From an uncultured Bacteroidales bacterium (GTDB taxonomy: Bacteria > Bacteroidota > Bacteroidia > Bacteroidales > Bacteroidaceae), in the NCBI GenBank assembly GCA_902802265.1, contig CADCLN010000018.1:1-50819 (forward strand): a DNA stretch of 50,819 nt, written 5' to 3'. This document shows positions 1 through 8,752 of this stretch, piece by piece (position 1 is the stretch's first letter; each line of letters opens with the position of its first letter). The position numbers and the translations under genes are program-made. The notes under the pieces were generated by a model. That model had not been told where the DNA came from. It worked only from the letters and a program-made list of their open reading frames with translations, and did no database searches.

Positions 1-4
1 AATT

Positions 5-39
5 AAGGGCAAGTACCTGTTTCCCAGATACTTGCCCTT
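5..39 (-). terminator. Terminator of ppdK
   Basis: A perfect 11-bp inverted repeat (arms 5-15 and 29-39, AAGGGCAAGTA type) starts 28 bases beyond the ppdK stop codon. The stem can be extended by three more pairs around a short TTTCC loop. On the minus strand it is followed by AATT at the window edge, so the U-tract is not fully visible. Confidence 0.75.
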
Positions 40-67
40 TATGTAACTGATTTTCAGCATCTTTCGA

Positions 68-2788
68 TTATTCCTCGACCGCTGCCTGCGCGGCGGCTAG
101 ACGTGCGATTGGCACACGGAAGGGTGAGCAAGAAGCGTAGTCCATGCCAATCTTGGCACAGAACTTCACTGATGATGGTTCACCACCGTGCTCGCCGCAG
201 ATGCCGGTGCGGAGTCCTGGACGAACAGCACGGCCCTTCTCTACTGCCATCTTGATGAGCTGACCGACACCGTTCTGATCAAGAACCTGGAATGGGTCAA
301 CCTTCAGAATCTTCTTCTCCAGATAAACTGGGAGGAAGCTAGCGATGTCGTCACGAGAGTAACCGAAGGTCATCTGAGTCAAGTCGTTTGTACCGAAGGA
401 GAAGTACTCAGCCTCCGAAGCAATCTTGTCGGCGGTGAGGGCTGCACGTGGAATCTCAATCATCGTACCGATTTCGAATGGAATCTCGATGCCTTCCTCG
501 GCAAATACTTCCTTAGCTGTTGACTGGATAATTTCCTTCTGCTGTTTCAGCTCGTAGAGGATACCGATGAGCGGAACCATGATTTCTGGATGTGGGTCGA
601 AGCCTTCTTTCTTCAGCTGGCAAGCAGCGCCGAGGATGGCGCGAGTCTGCATGGCTGTGATTTCGGGGAATGTGATACCCAGACGGCAACCACGGTGACC
701 GAGCATTGGGTTGTTCTCAGCCAGAGAAGCAACACGCTGCTGGATAACCTTGATGTCAACGCCCATCTGCTCAGCCATTACTTGCTGTCCCTTCAGGTCG
801 TGTGGTACGAACTCGTGGAGTGGCGGATCGAGCAAGCGGATGTTCACGTGCAAACCATCCATAGCCTTCAGGATGCCGTAGAAGTCAGCCTTCTGGTATG
901 GCAGCAGCTTGGCAAGAGCCTTTTCGCGACCTTCAACAGTCTCGGAGAGAATCATCTCGCGCATAGCGATAATCTTCTGGTCTTCGAAGAACATGTGCTC
1001 TGTACGAGTCAGACCGATACCCTTTGCACCGAATGCACGGGCAACCTCGGCATCGTGTGGCGTATCAGCATTGGTGCGAACCTGCAGCTTGGTGTACTTG
1101 TCGCAGAGATCCATCAGCGCCTTGAAGTCGCCACTGAGTTCAGCAGCCTTTGTTGGAACTTCACCTGCATAAACCTGACCTGTTGTACCGTTCAGAGAGA
1201 TGTAGTCACCTTCCTTGTAGGTAACGCCTTCGATTTCTACAGTCTTAGTCTTGTAGTCAACAGCGATGGCACCTGCACCGCTGACGCAGCATTTACCCAT
1301 ACCACGAGCCACAACGGCTGCGTGACTGGTCATACCGCCACGAGCTGTGAGGATACCTTCGGCAGAAGCCATACCTGCGAGGTCTTCAGGACTGGTCTCG
1401 ATACGAACCATGATAACCTTATGACCGTTTGCGTGCCATTCCTGAGCGTCGTCAGCATGGAACACAATCTGACCGCAAGCTGCACCTGGAGATGCGGGCA
1501 GACCCTGAGTGATGACCTTAGCCTTCTTCAGAGCGTCCTTGTCGAATACTGGGTGGAGCAGTTCGTCAAGCTTCTGCGGTTCACAGCGCTTAATGGCGGT
1601 CTTCTCGTCGATAAGTCCTTCGCGAACCAAGTCCATAGCAATCTTCACCATGGCAGTACCGGTGCGCTTGCCGTTACGAGTCTGGAGGAACCAGAGCTTG
1701 CCTTCCTGAACGGTGAACTCCATGTCCTGCATGTCCTTGTAGTGCTTCTCCAGCTTGTCCTGGATGTCGTTCAGCTGAGCATAGAGAGCAGGCATAGCTT
1801 CTTCCATAGAAGGATACTTGCTGGCACGTTCAGCTTCAGAGATGCCGGCACGTTCAGCCCAACGCTGACTGCCAATCTTTGTAATCTGCTGTGGAGTTCG
1901 GATACCGGCAACCACGTCTTCGCCCTGAGCGTTGATGAGGTATTCACCGTTGAACAAGTTTTCGCCGTTACCAGCGTCGCGTGAGAAGCAAACGCCCGTA
2001 GCACTGGTGTCGCCCATGTTACCGAATACCATGGCCATGACGCTCACGGCAGTACCCCACTCGTCTGGAATACCTTCCATCTTGCGGTAGAGGATGGCAC
2101 GCTCGTTCATCCAGCTGCGGAACACGGCACAGATGGCCCCCCAGAGCTGTACGATAGGATCGGTTGGGAACTCCTGGCCAGTCTGCTCCTTAATGGCAGC
2201 CTTGAAGAGCTGAACCAGCTTCTTCAGAGACTCCACAGAGAGATCCTTGTCCAGTGTAACGCCCTGCTCTTCCTTCACCTTCTCGATGATGGCCTCAAAC
2301 GGGTCGATGTCTTCCTTGTTGACAGGTTTCAGACCCATTACCACATCACCGTACATCTGTACGAAACGACGGTAAGAGTCATACACAAAGTGTGGATTGT
2401 TAGTCTTCTTCACCATACCTTCTGCCACTTCGTCGTTCAGACCCAGGTTCAGGATGGTGTCCATCATACCTGGCATAGAAGCGCGAGCACCTGAACGCAC
2501 GCTGACGAGCAGCGGATTGTTCACGTCGCCGAACTTGCAGTTCATCAGGGCTTCTGTGTGAGCCACGGCAGCGTTCACTTCGTTCTGGAGGAGTTCCTTA
2601 ATCTTCTCCTCGCCCACTTCGTAGTACTCGTTGCAGCAGTCAGTAGTGATTGTAAAACCAGGAGGCACTGGTACACCGATAAGATTCATTTCGGCAAGGT
2701 TTGCACCCTTACCGCCCAGTTCCTCTCGCATTGATGCGTTACCTTCGGCCTTTCCGTTTCCGAAGGTGTAAACTCTTTTTTGAGCCAT
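68..2788 (-). CDS. ppdK: Pyruvate, phosphate dikinase
   Basis: This enzyme reversibly converts pyruvate + ATP + Pi into PEP + AMP + PPi in the cytoplasm, linking glycolysis and gluconeogenesis and saving ATP in anaerobes that also use PPi. The 906-residue product is full length for the family. An N-terminal ATP-grasp domain comes first, then the swivelling phosphohistidine domain with GGMTSHAAVVARGMGK (the phosphorylated His is near residue 489), then a C-terminal PEP/pyruvate barrel with LTRTEHMFF and the Cys-Gly-Glu-His motif GICGEHGGEP. The start MAQKRVYTF fits the family N-terminus and follows a good promoter about 60 bases upstream. The gene is monocistronic with its own terminator. Very sure. 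Confidence 0.98.
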   Translation of the reverse strand: MAQKRVYTFGNGKAEGNASMREELGGKGANLAEMNLIGVPVPPGFTITTDCCNEYYEVGEEKIKELLQNEVNAAVAHTEALMNCKFGDVNNPLLVSVRSGARASMPGMMDTILNLGLNDEVAEGMVKKTNNPHFVYDSYRRFVQMYGDVVMGLKPVNKEDIDPFEAIIEKVKEEQGVTLDKDLSVESLKKLVQLFKAAIKEQTGQEFPTDPIVQLWGAICAVFRSWMNERAILYRKMEGIPDEWGTAVSVMAMVFGNMGDTSATGVCFSRDAGNGENLFNGEYLINAQGEDVVAGIRTPQQITKIGSQRWAERAGISEAERASKYPSMEEAMPALYAQLNDIQDKLEKHYKDMQDMEFTVQEGKLWFLQTRNGKRTGTAMVKIAMDLVREGLIDEKTAIKRCEPQKLDELLHPVFDKDALKKAKVITQGLPASPGAACGQIVFHADDAQEWHANGHKVIMVRIETSPEDLAGMASAEGILTARGGMTSHAAVVARGMGKCCVSGAGAIAVDYKTKTVEIEGVTYKEGDYISLNGTTGQVYAGEVPTKAAELSGDFKALMDLCDKYTKLQVRTNADTPHDAEVARAFGAKGIGLTRTEHMFFEDQKIIAMREMILSETVEGREKALAKLLPYQKADFYGILKAMDGLHVNIRLLDPPLHEFVPHDLKGQQVMAEQMGVDIKVIQQRVASLAENNPMLGHRGCRLGITFPEITAMQTRAILGAACQLKKEGFDPHPEIMVPLIGILYELKQQKEIIQSTAKEVFAEEGIEIPFEIGTMIEIPRAALTADKIASEAEYFSFGTNDLTQMTFGYSRDDIASFLPVYLEKKILKVDPFQVLDQNGVGQLIKMAVEKGRAVRPGLRTGICGEHGGEPSSVKFCAKIGMDYASCSPFRVPIARLAAAQAAVEE

Positions 2789-2850
2789 AAAAAACGTTTA
2801 TTTAAGGTTTAAAAAATGTATTACGTAAAATAACATTTTATTTTCGTTTA

Positions 2851-2883
2851 CAAATGTAAGTTTTTCCAACGATACAAACCAAA
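2851..2883 (-). promoter_or_regulatory. Promoter of ppdK
   Basis: Reading the minus strand, TTTG (2880-2883) is followed after 21 bases by TACATTTG (2851-2858). This fits the Bacteroidota housekeeping sigma consensus (TTTG, then TAnnTTTG). It leaves a leader of roughly 55 bases before the ppdK ATG. Confidence 0.7.
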
Positions 2884-2953
2884 TTTTCAGCGAAAAAAAA
2901 TAATTGTGTGCGTTTTTATACCATTTTTTAGTACGTATAACCGATATATTTTG

Positions 2954-2961
2954 TAATTTTG
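2954..2961 (+). promoter_or_regulatory. Probable -7 box of panB
   Basis: TAATTTTG matches the Bacteroidota TAnnTTTG -7 element and lies 53 bases before the panB ATG. No clean -33 TTTG is seen at the expected distance, so the call rests on one half-site. Confidence 0.45.
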
Positions 2962-3014
2962 CGGCAAATTTTGCAAAACAAACAAAAACTTAAACATTCT
3001 AAATCGAACACATC

Positions 3015-3836
3015 ATGGCAGGCTATTTAGTAGATGACCAACGCAAGGTCACCACCCACAGATTGATTCAAATGAAACAGGAAGGCAAGAAGATTGCCAT
3101 GCTCACATCCTACGACTACACCACAGCCCAAATCACAGACGAAGCAGGCATAGACATCATCCTGGTGGGCGACTCTGCCAGCAACGTCATGGCCGGCAAC
3201 TGGACCACACTGCCCATCACACTCGACCAGATGATTTACCACGCCAAAGCTGTGGTTCGTGCCACCAAACGTGCACTGGTCGTATGCGACATGCCCTTCG
3301 GCACTTATCAGGTGAACGAGACAGAAGCCGTCAGCAACGCCATTCGTATCATGAAGGAAACTCACTGCGACGCTCTGAAGCTGGAGGGCGGTGTCGAAAT
3401 TCTGCCTGCTGTAAAAAAGATATTAGACGCAGGCATCCCCATCTGCGGACACCTGGGACTCACCCCTCAGTCTATAAATAAATTCGGTACGTACACGGTG
3501 CGCGCGCGCGAAGAAGCCGAAGCCAGGAAACTCGCCAGCGATGCCCACGCATTGGAAGAAGCTGGCTGCTTTGCCGTCGTACTGGAGAAGATTCCCGCCA
3601 AACTTGCCGCACAGGTAGCTCAGGAACTCACCATCCCCGTTATTGGCATTGGTGCCGGCGGTGGTGTTGACGGTCAAGTGCTCGTCATTGACGACATGCT
3701 GGGCAAGACCCAAGGCTTCAGCCCCAAGTTCCTCCGTCGCTATGCCGACCTCCACACCATCATGACCGACGCCATCGGCCACTACATCGAGGATGTCAAA
3801 AACTGCGACTTCCCCAACGAGAACGAACAATACTAA
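3015..3836 (+). CDS. panB: 3-methyl-2-oxobutanoate hydroxymethyltransferase
   Basis: PanB transfers a hydroxymethyl group from 5,10-methylene-tetrahydrofolate to alpha-ketoisovalerate, giving ketopantoate, the first committed step of pantothenate/CoA synthesis. The 273-residue product has the family length and the TIM-barrel signatures: [11 protein letters not shown] near residue 30, the metal-binding [23 protein letters not shown] in the middle, and [21 protein letters not shown] near residue 210. The ATG at 3015 gives the usual N-terminus. The SLOG/nuclease gene follows on the same strand after 58 bases. No other pan gene is in the window. Confidence 0.97.
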   Translation: MAGYLVDDQRKVTTHRLIQMKQEGKKIAMLTSYDYTTAQITDEAGIDIILVGDSASNVMAGNWTTLPITLDQMIYHAKAVVRATKRALVVCDMPFGTYQVNETEAVSNAIRIMKETHCDALKLEGGVEILPAVKKILDAGIPICGHLGLTPQSINKFGTYTVRAREEAEARKLASDAHALEEAGCFAVVLEKIPAKLAAQVAQELTIPVIGIGAGGGVDGQVLVIDDMLGKTQGFSPKFLRRYADLHTIMTDAIGHYIEDVKNCDFPNENEQY

Positions 3837-3894
3837 AACAGACAGGGAACTTTGTTTTCAAGGACAGAATCTCGCATCTCTGTGATTTTTTATC

Positions 3895-5034
3895 ATGTTT
3901 CGCACTATCCAGTATATCGGCAATCAAGCACTACTGCAAAGAGAAAAGACACTCTTTGTGTGCTCGAAACGGGCACCATTAGGAGCTTATGAGAAGATTT
4001 TTGGTTGGGTGGAATCGATAAAAGAGGAAGAGAAAGGCGTTGTGATTTGCTGTAATACCACCGAACTGGAACAGGAGGTGATGAAGTCATTGGTGGCACA
4101 CCGAGTGCCAACCATATTGGTTGTGATGAATCGGTTCAGAGAAGAAAACAACATACAGATTCAAAGAGCATTGGCAGAGGATAGAATGTTGATTGTGGTA
4201 ATGAAACAAACAGACAAGAAACGATGGTCACCACGAGACAGAAACGAATTCCTTATTAACGAGATAGCAGACCGCATTGTAGGTGGATATATTGACAAAA
4301 ACGGCAGTCTATTTCCGTTACTTGCCGGCAAGAAGAATTTCAACATATTGACAACCCCAATAACGTTAGATCGTGCAGCAGAATCAGACAACAGCTATCA
4401 GCGATGGACTGTAGGAGAAGACAAAACGTTGCTACGGATGTACTACGAAGACTTCAGCATCCACGAAATTAAGAAGCAACTAAACCGCACCTATGCTGCC
4501 GTGAAAGAACGTATCCGCGCTATCACTATGCCAGAAGACGTGCTGAAAGGACGTGAGTTTGAAGAGTTTGTGCTTGAACTGTTTGACATAAAGAATGGCA
4601 AATATCGGCTGAAAGAATGGCGTGGCGACAAGACGTTGGGAGAGGTGTTCCCCGAAAACAACAGCTATCCCGATTTTTTAATCGAAGAAATAGAGACAAA
4701 ACGCCATGTTGCCGTAGAATGTAAGTGGCGACAGAAGTTTAACCATATCGGCATGGCTGACTTGTTTTCCCCCGAACAACTTATCACATACCAAGGATTT
4801 TCAAAAGAACGGACTTTGCCCGTGTTTATCATTCTTGGCATTGGCGGAAGTCCCTGTGAACCAGACGACGTTTATATCGTACCTTTAGAAAAAGCCGCTT
4901 CCGTCCAAATACCCCAAAAGAACAACCCGCCCACTCTTGTGTATGAACCTTCGCTGCTTACAGCCTTCAAACGCACAACTGCTGATGCCCCACTCTACTT
5001 TGACGAATTCTGCTTTGAAAACACCCTAACTTAA
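3895..5034 (+). CDS. SLOG-like / Myb-like HTH / PD-(D/E)XK nuclease protein
   Basis: I do not recognise this 379-residue protein as a named family, but three parts can be seen. Residues ~1-130 look like a Rossmann-type SLOG/DprA-like domain: strand-Gly patterns such as FVCSKRAPLGAYEKIF, then VVICCNTTELEQEV and VPTILVVMNRF. Residues ~168-210 (RWTVGEDKTLLRMYY to AAVKERIRAI) resemble a Myb/SANT-type DNA-binding helix bundle. Residues ~218-335 have the order of a PD-(D/E)XK nuclease: Glu in GREFEEFV (~222-224), Asp260 in YPDFL, and Glu275-x-Lys277 in VAVECKWR. There is no signal peptide or membrane segment, so it is likely cytoplasmic. It lies between panB and a repeat array with no obvious partner. 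A DNA-damage, competence or defence role is inference only. Confidence 0.6.
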   Translation: MFRTIQYIGNQALLQREKTLFVCSKRAPLGAYEKIFGWVESIKEEEKGVVICCNTTELEQEVMKSLVAHRVPTILVVMNRFREENNIQIQRALAEDRMLIVVMKQTDKKRWSPRDRNEFLINEIADRIVGGYIDKNGSLFPLLAGKKNFNILTTPITLDRAAESDNSYQRWTVGEDKTLLRMYYEDFSIHEIKKQLNRTYAAVKERIRAITMPEDVLKGREFEEFVLELFDIKNGKYRLKEWRGDKTLGEVFPENNSYPDFLIEEIETKRHVAVECKWRQKFNHIGMADLFSPEQLITYQGFSKERTLPVFIILGIGGSPCEPDDVYIVPLEKAASVQIPQKNNPPTLVYEPSLLTAFKRTTADAPLYFDEFCFENTLT

Positions 5035-5173
5035 ACCACCTCCACAGAAAACCATTACCCCAACAGCCTCTGTTGAGGCAAGAAAAGATTTTCCCGACAC
5101 ATACAAACCTTAGTCACAGGAAAAAGCAGAGGACACTTCCGTGCGGAAATGCCCTCCTTGGGTGTGAGCCCAA

Positions 5174-5257
5174 ATTGTATCCCGAACCTTCTGTGGACTG
5201 GCAGAAGCAAAAGAGCAGTAGCATCTCATCCCTTGAGCAGAGGTTTTCTGTCTGTGT
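5174..5257 (+). repeat. Conserved head of repeat element A
   Basis: From ATTGTATCCCGAACCTTCT onward this segment is about 90% identical by eye to the reverse complement of 23218-23301, including GAGCAGAGGTTTTCTGTC. In both places it runs straight into the 22-bp array, in the same relative orientation. It is therefore one repeated element and not two independent arrays. It encodes no plausible protein. Confidence 0.8.
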
Positions 5258-5455
5258 GGCGCAGTTCTCTCCCTGCTGTGGCATAACTATGCTGCTCGTC
5301 TGGCACTGCATTGCTACTATGGTGGCATAACTGTGCTACTCGTCTGGCACTGCATTGCTACTGCTGTGGCATAACTGTGCTGCTCGTCTGGCACTGCATT
5401 GCTACTGCGGTGGCATAACTATGCTGCTCGTCTGGCACTGCATGGCTCACCCGTA
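5258..5455 (+). repeat. 22-bp modular repeat array A (8 full units plus a degenerate one)
   Basis: Eight contiguous units of exactly 22 bp begin at 5258, 5280, 5302, 5324, 5346, 5368, 5390 and 5412, followed by a decayed copy at 5434. Apart from the divergent first unit, each opens with GGCA, has a variable six-base word (CTGCAT or TAACTG/TAACTA), a constant TGCTAC or TGCTGC core, and a variable tail. The two words alternate, giving an apparent 44-bp period. There are no spacers, so this is not CRISPR. It ends about 25 bp before the GH43 stop codon. Confidence 0.9.
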
Positions 5456-5478
5456 GATGATGTGGAGAGGAAAAAAAT

Positions 5479-7161
5479 TCACTCAAATACCAAGTCGTGA
5501 AGGGTGCAGAGAGATTGGCCTTTCGTGTCCGACCTAAACTTGAAGAAAAGGGGAATTTGTCCGGAGAAGGAACCCAGTTCGGGCAGGGTGACACTTAGCT
5601 GCGTCGGCTCCTGCTTCATGCTTGCCTTCAGTTCGATGGTACCCATTTGCTCGCCGGCAGCCATACTACCTCCCATTGGCAATGAATCGACAGCTACTGC
5701 CCACGGACGCAGAATCCACACTTCAATGCTTCCGTCAATGCCCTGTGGAGTCAAGTTCAGCAGCAACTTGATGTCTTTGCGGTTCAGCGTGGTCCTATCG
5801 TCCAGTTTAAAATATTTGTAGCCCACGATTGACCCGTCTGTGTTGTTCACCACATCGTTTGTATTGTTGCGGAGTGCATAGGGCGCATCGAATTTATCTT
5901 CTGTACCATAACCAGATGCCACGTAAGACCCGAAGAAAGTGTTGTTTGGCCACTCATGCGTAGCAGGTTTCGGACCGGTGTACCAACAGGCAATACCAGC
6001 CGAATGCCGCTCAAAGGGGTCAAGACCATCCAGCGCAAAGCCGTTGGAGTTGTACTCTCCTTCCGAGATTTCCACCTTCCCGCCTTCACCTTCTTCCACA
6101 GTCACCGTGATGGGAGCCACCATTGCCTGGCGGGCAAACTCATTGGTTCCCGTCTGGCGGTGGTAGAACACGTACCACTGGCCGTTTATCTCGCAGATGC
6201 TGCCATGAGTATTGCCGTCGGGAGTGGCTGAAGCGATGATGTTACCCTGTTCATCCTTCTCGCGTGCACGGCCGTCGATGATGGTTCCGCCGTATGTCCA
6301 GGGCCCCAGCGGATGGTCGCCATAGGCATAGGCAAGGGTGTAGTTCGACGTAGGAAGACCAAACTCTCCGTCCTCGGTGAAGCGGCTGTAGATGAATACA
6401 TACTTATCCTTGATTTTGCGAATGGACGAAGCCTCGAAGAAACGAAACCTTCCAGGCTGATAACGGCCCGAAATCATGTCCTCCACTATCTTTGTGCCAG
6501 GCTTCACCGTAGCCATTGTCTCGGGATTCAGTTCTGCGGCGTATGAACGTTCAAAGCCCCAGTAGCCATAGACACGACCGTCGTCATCGACAAAGACGGC
6601 GGGGTCGAACTGCAAGACGCCATCCGTCACGTTGGGATTGTCCTTGCTCCAGTTGCACACCTCAAAGGGTCCGTCAGGACGTTCGCTCTTGGCAACAAGG
6701 CCATTGCGTCCGCCTGCCTGGTCATTGGGGAAAAGGTAGTAAGTTTTCCTGCCATTCGCATCGGTCACCATGGTCACGTCGGGAGCAAAGAGCACGTCAC
6801 CACCGCCGGCAACATCCAATGTCTCTCCGTTAGCATTTTTATCAACCACGAGAATCACACCGTCGTAGCGCCAGCGGTTCAGACTGTCCACCGAAGCAGA
6901 CCACACCACCTGGTCGCGTCCACAATAGTCGGTAATCAGATTGTCGTGCGAACCATAGACATACACACGATACATCCCTGGTCGGTCGGGGTCTTCAAAC
7001 ACGTAGGGTTCACCGTCGGGGATGTGTTCCCAAAGGGGCATGAAAGGATTGCCCACAGTGATGAGTTCGTCTGCCTTCATTTCCGTGTTGGGAGTCGTGC
7101 AGCCCGTCAGCAACACAGCGCCGAGAGCCGCAGCAAAAAGGGTTTTAGTCAAATTGTTCAT
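5479..7161 (-). CDS. GH43-family glycoside hydrolase, lipoprotein
   Basis: Predicted arabinan/xylan-type exo-acting hydrolase anchored in the envelope. The start is placed at the ATG of MNNLTKTLF because it gives a canonical lipoprotein signal with lipobox LLTGC; the in-frame ATG 16 codons upstream would put charged residues before it. The ~560-residue product has five-bladed-propeller motifs of GH43: DPDRPGMYRVYVYGSHD near the N-terminus, FAPDV, DPAVFVDDDGRVYGYWG, a likely general-acid Glu in FFEASSIRK, and GSICEINGQWYVFYHR. The last ~150 residues form a separate beta-rich module of carbohydrate-binding character. It stands alone, without SusC/SusD partners. The exact substrate cannot be read from the sequence. 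Confidence 0.85.
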   Translation of the reverse strand: MNNLTKTLFAAALGAVLLTGCTTPNTEMKADELITVGNPFMPLWEHIPDGEPYVFEDPDRPGMYRVYVYGSHDNLITDYCGRDQVVWSASVDSLNRWRYDGVILVVDKNANGETLDVAGGGDVLFAPDVTMVTDANGRKTYYLFPNDQAGGRNGLVAKSERPDGPFEVCNWSKDNPNVTDGVLQFDPAVFVDDDGRVYGYWGFERSYAAELNPETMATVKPGTKIVEDMISGRYQPGRFRFFEASSIRKIKDKYVFIYSRFTEDGEFGLPTSNYTLAYAYGDHPLGPWTYGGTIIDGRAREKDEQGNIIASATPDGNTHGSICEINGQWYVFYHRQTGTNEFARQAMVAPITVTVEEGEGGKVEISEGEYNSNGFALDGLDPFERHSAGIACWYTGPKPATHEWPNNTFFGSYVASGYGTEDKFDAPYALRNNTNDVVNNTDGSIVGYKYFKLDDRTTLNRKDIKLLLNLTPQGIDGSIEVWILRPWAVAVDSLPMGGSMAAGEQMGTIELKASMKQEPTQLSVTLPELGSFSGQIPLFFKFRSDTKGQSLCTLHDLVFE

Positions 7162-7255
7162 CGTTGTATTAAGATTTATGTGAATGAGGGATTTTTTATT
7201 CTTCTGCATGCAGGAGTCATGTCTGTCTGTGTCTTACACACGTCGTCTGGAAATC

Positions 7256-7314
7256 ACCCGCGTCCTGCTAAATCCGCAGGACTTCAGCCACTGACCTGGA
7301 GAGCATACGCGGGT
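7256..7314 (-). promoter_or_regulatory. Structured 5' leader element of the GH43 gene
   Basis: A 59-base block is closed by a perfect 8-bp inverted repeat (ACCCGCGT at 7256-7263, ACGCGGGT at 7307-7314). It encloses a 7-bp hairpin (arms GTCCTGC and GCAGGAC, 7262-7282) and a small TCAG/CTGA hairpin. The 7-bp hairpin shares two bases with the outer stem, so the two cannot both form completely. The block sits where the GH43 transcript should begin. I do not recognise the fold as a named riboswitch. Confidence 0.45.
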
Positions 7315-7326
7315 ATAATTGAGGCA

Positions 7327-7357
7327 CAAAGTTACAAAAATCATCCTTACACACAAA
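7327..7357 (-). promoter_or_regulatory. Promoter of the GH43 gene
   Basis: On the minus strand TTTG (7354-7357) is followed after 19 bases by TAACTTTG (7327-7334), a good Bacteroidota promoter. It implies a start near 7320 and a leader of about 160 bases, beginning with the structured element at 7256-7314. Confidence 0.7.
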
Positions 7358-7439
7358 CAAAACCAAAGCATAAAATCACACACACACCCGATTTTGTGCG
7401 AAAAGATAAAAAAATTCTTCATTCTTCATTTATTTTTCT

Positions 7440-7447
7440 TATCTTTG
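7440..7447 (+). promoter_or_regulatory. Probable -7 box of the 7470 gene
   Basis: TATCTTTG matches TAnnTTTG and lies 22 bases before the ATG at 7470. The -33 TTTG is not obvious. Confidence 0.45.
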
Positions 7448-7469
7448 TGCACAAAAAACCAAATATAAG

Positions 7470-8660
7470 ATGAACAAAACTTTGAAAATGCTGATGGTGA
7501 CAGCATTCTTGTCATTGCCAATCTTATGTATTGCCCAGGATAGGCTCATCCGTGTGAATAGTGAATCAAATGCATGGAGAAAGAGTAACCCTCAGGTTGT
7601 GTTGAACGACCAAGAGAAAGCACGTTTGCTGATGCCGCAGGGTGCAGCTTTCGGTGTGGAATGTGTGCCATCATTCTCAAAGGAATGGGCGTTGACATAC
7701 GACTCCGTAGCTCATGCGCTCGTTTACAAGAAAGCAGACAAAAGCATCTGGCAAACCACCTACAGGGCATGGCATAAAAAGAAAAAGGTAAAAAAGAACT
7801 ATTCTAAATGGGTGCTTCGAAAGCATCCGAAGAACTATGAGGCTCCGACTGCAATAACTTTCACACTGAGCATCACAGACCAGCAGGCGCAGAGGCTGAA
7901 AGCTTTGTGGAAGGATGCTATCAACCAGGCTGAAGACAGAGAAGTATTCATCTTGGATGGTACGAAATGGACGTTCTTTACGGGTGGTCAAAAGGCGAAA
8001 AGCCATCGCGACGAAAATCCGCTTGTAAAGTTTACCAAAGAGCTGGTTCTTGCTGTCTGCACTGGCGAGGGAAGCCTGAGGGATTCGTTGCTGTCCGACG
8101 AAACATTGCATCATTGTCTGGAAGCGATGAATAAGGTTGAAAAGCCCTTTCGGCAAAACAATGATTCCATCGTCGTCATGACCAATCGACAGTTGCTCCC
8201 CGACTCTCTGTGCCGACTGATACGTCACAGGCCGAAGCAGTTTTACTATCAGCAGGGAGAGTTGATAGACAGCATGAGCATGTGGACGATTGTTGGTGCG
8301 AAAGAACATTTTGGAATAGATTGTCCGGTATTGCAATTAAAGACCGTGCCCGACACGCTCTGCAATGATTACGTCAGCCAGCACCCTGAGATGTTGCAAA
8401 ATCTGTGCTGTATGTCGGGCATTGTTTTGGATGAAAACGATAAGCCGCTGGCCGATGCTTGGGTTGGTCTCTATGGCGGGGGAGCTGGTGCTGCGACCGA
8501 TTCCACCGGACAGTTTTTCTTTTGGCTACCTCGTGAAAAGAAATTTTCCTTTGCCCTTTATGCTGAATGTCCTGGCTATCAAAAACTCCAAGGCATAGAT
8601 ATCACCCAATCCCCCACCCTGAGAATAAGACTAAAGCTTACAGCGCAAAAGGGGAATTGA
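7470..8660 (+). CDS. Exported protein with C-terminal carboxypeptidase-regulatory-like domain
   Basis: I do not recognise this 396-residue protein. It has a clear Sec signal peptide (MNKTLKMLMVTAFLSLPILCIAQ, cut after ~residue 23). A basic middle region contains KKKKVKKNYSKW near residue 108. The last ~75 residues start at CCMSGIVLDENDKPLADAWV and fit a carboxypeptidase D regulatory-like beta-sandwich, the module common at the start of Bacteroidota outer-membrane proteins but here at the C-terminus. There is no outer-membrane barrel after it, so it is probably a periplasmic or surface protein. It is transcribed alone, divergent from the GH43 gene. Confidence 0.7.
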   Translation: MNKTLKMLMVTAFLSLPILCIAQDRLIRVNSESNAWRKSNPQVVLNDQEKARLLMPQGAAFGVECVPSFSKEWALTYDSVAHALVYKKADKSIWQTTYRAWHKKKKVKKNYSKWVLRKHPKNYEAPTAITFTLSITDQQAQRLKALWKDAINQAEDREVFILDGTKWTFFTGGQKAKSHRDENPLVKFTKELVLAVCTGEGSLRDSLLSDETLHHCLEAMNKVEKPFRQNNDSIVVMTNRQLLPDSLCRLIRHRPKQFYYQQGELIDSMSMWTIVGAKEHFGIDCPVLQLKTVPDTLCNDYVSQHPEMLQNLCCMSGIVLDENDKPLADAWVGLYGGGAGAATDSTGQFFFWLPREKKFSFALYAECPGYQKLQGIDITQSPTLRIRLKLTAQKGN

Positions 8661-8752
8661 TAATCTGATGCCCCGCACGGAAGTTACTTATTTAACTTTC
8701 GGAAGTAATAAAAACCACAGATTTGGCTACGCCGAAGTCAAACTTTAATTAC

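Larger units (their letters stand above)
5035..5478. other. Gene-free convergent gap holding repeat element A
   Basis: This 444-base gap separates two genes that converge on it. It contains two small hairpins near 5130-5175 (TTCCG/CGGAA and TTGGG/CCCAA stems, possible terminators), then a conserved head segment (5174-5257), then a 22-bp repeat array up to the 3' end of the GH43 gene. No convincing open reading frame is present. Confidence 0.6.

Noticed and set aside
590-1984. 464-codon open frame on the plus strand opposite ppdK
   Set aside because: It is antisense to a certain, highly conserved gene; its composition (His, Cys, Leu runs) is that of a shadow frame and it has no promoter or domain.
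5258-5455. CRISPR array
   Set aside because: The 22-bp units are contiguous with no unique spacers and there are no cas genes in the window. The same applies to the arrays at 23.1 and 42.9 kb.
7262-7282. tRNA fragment upstream of the GH43 gene
   Set aside because: GCGGATTTAG resembles the start of a tRNA-Phe, but no acceptor pairing, anticodon arm or T loop follows.
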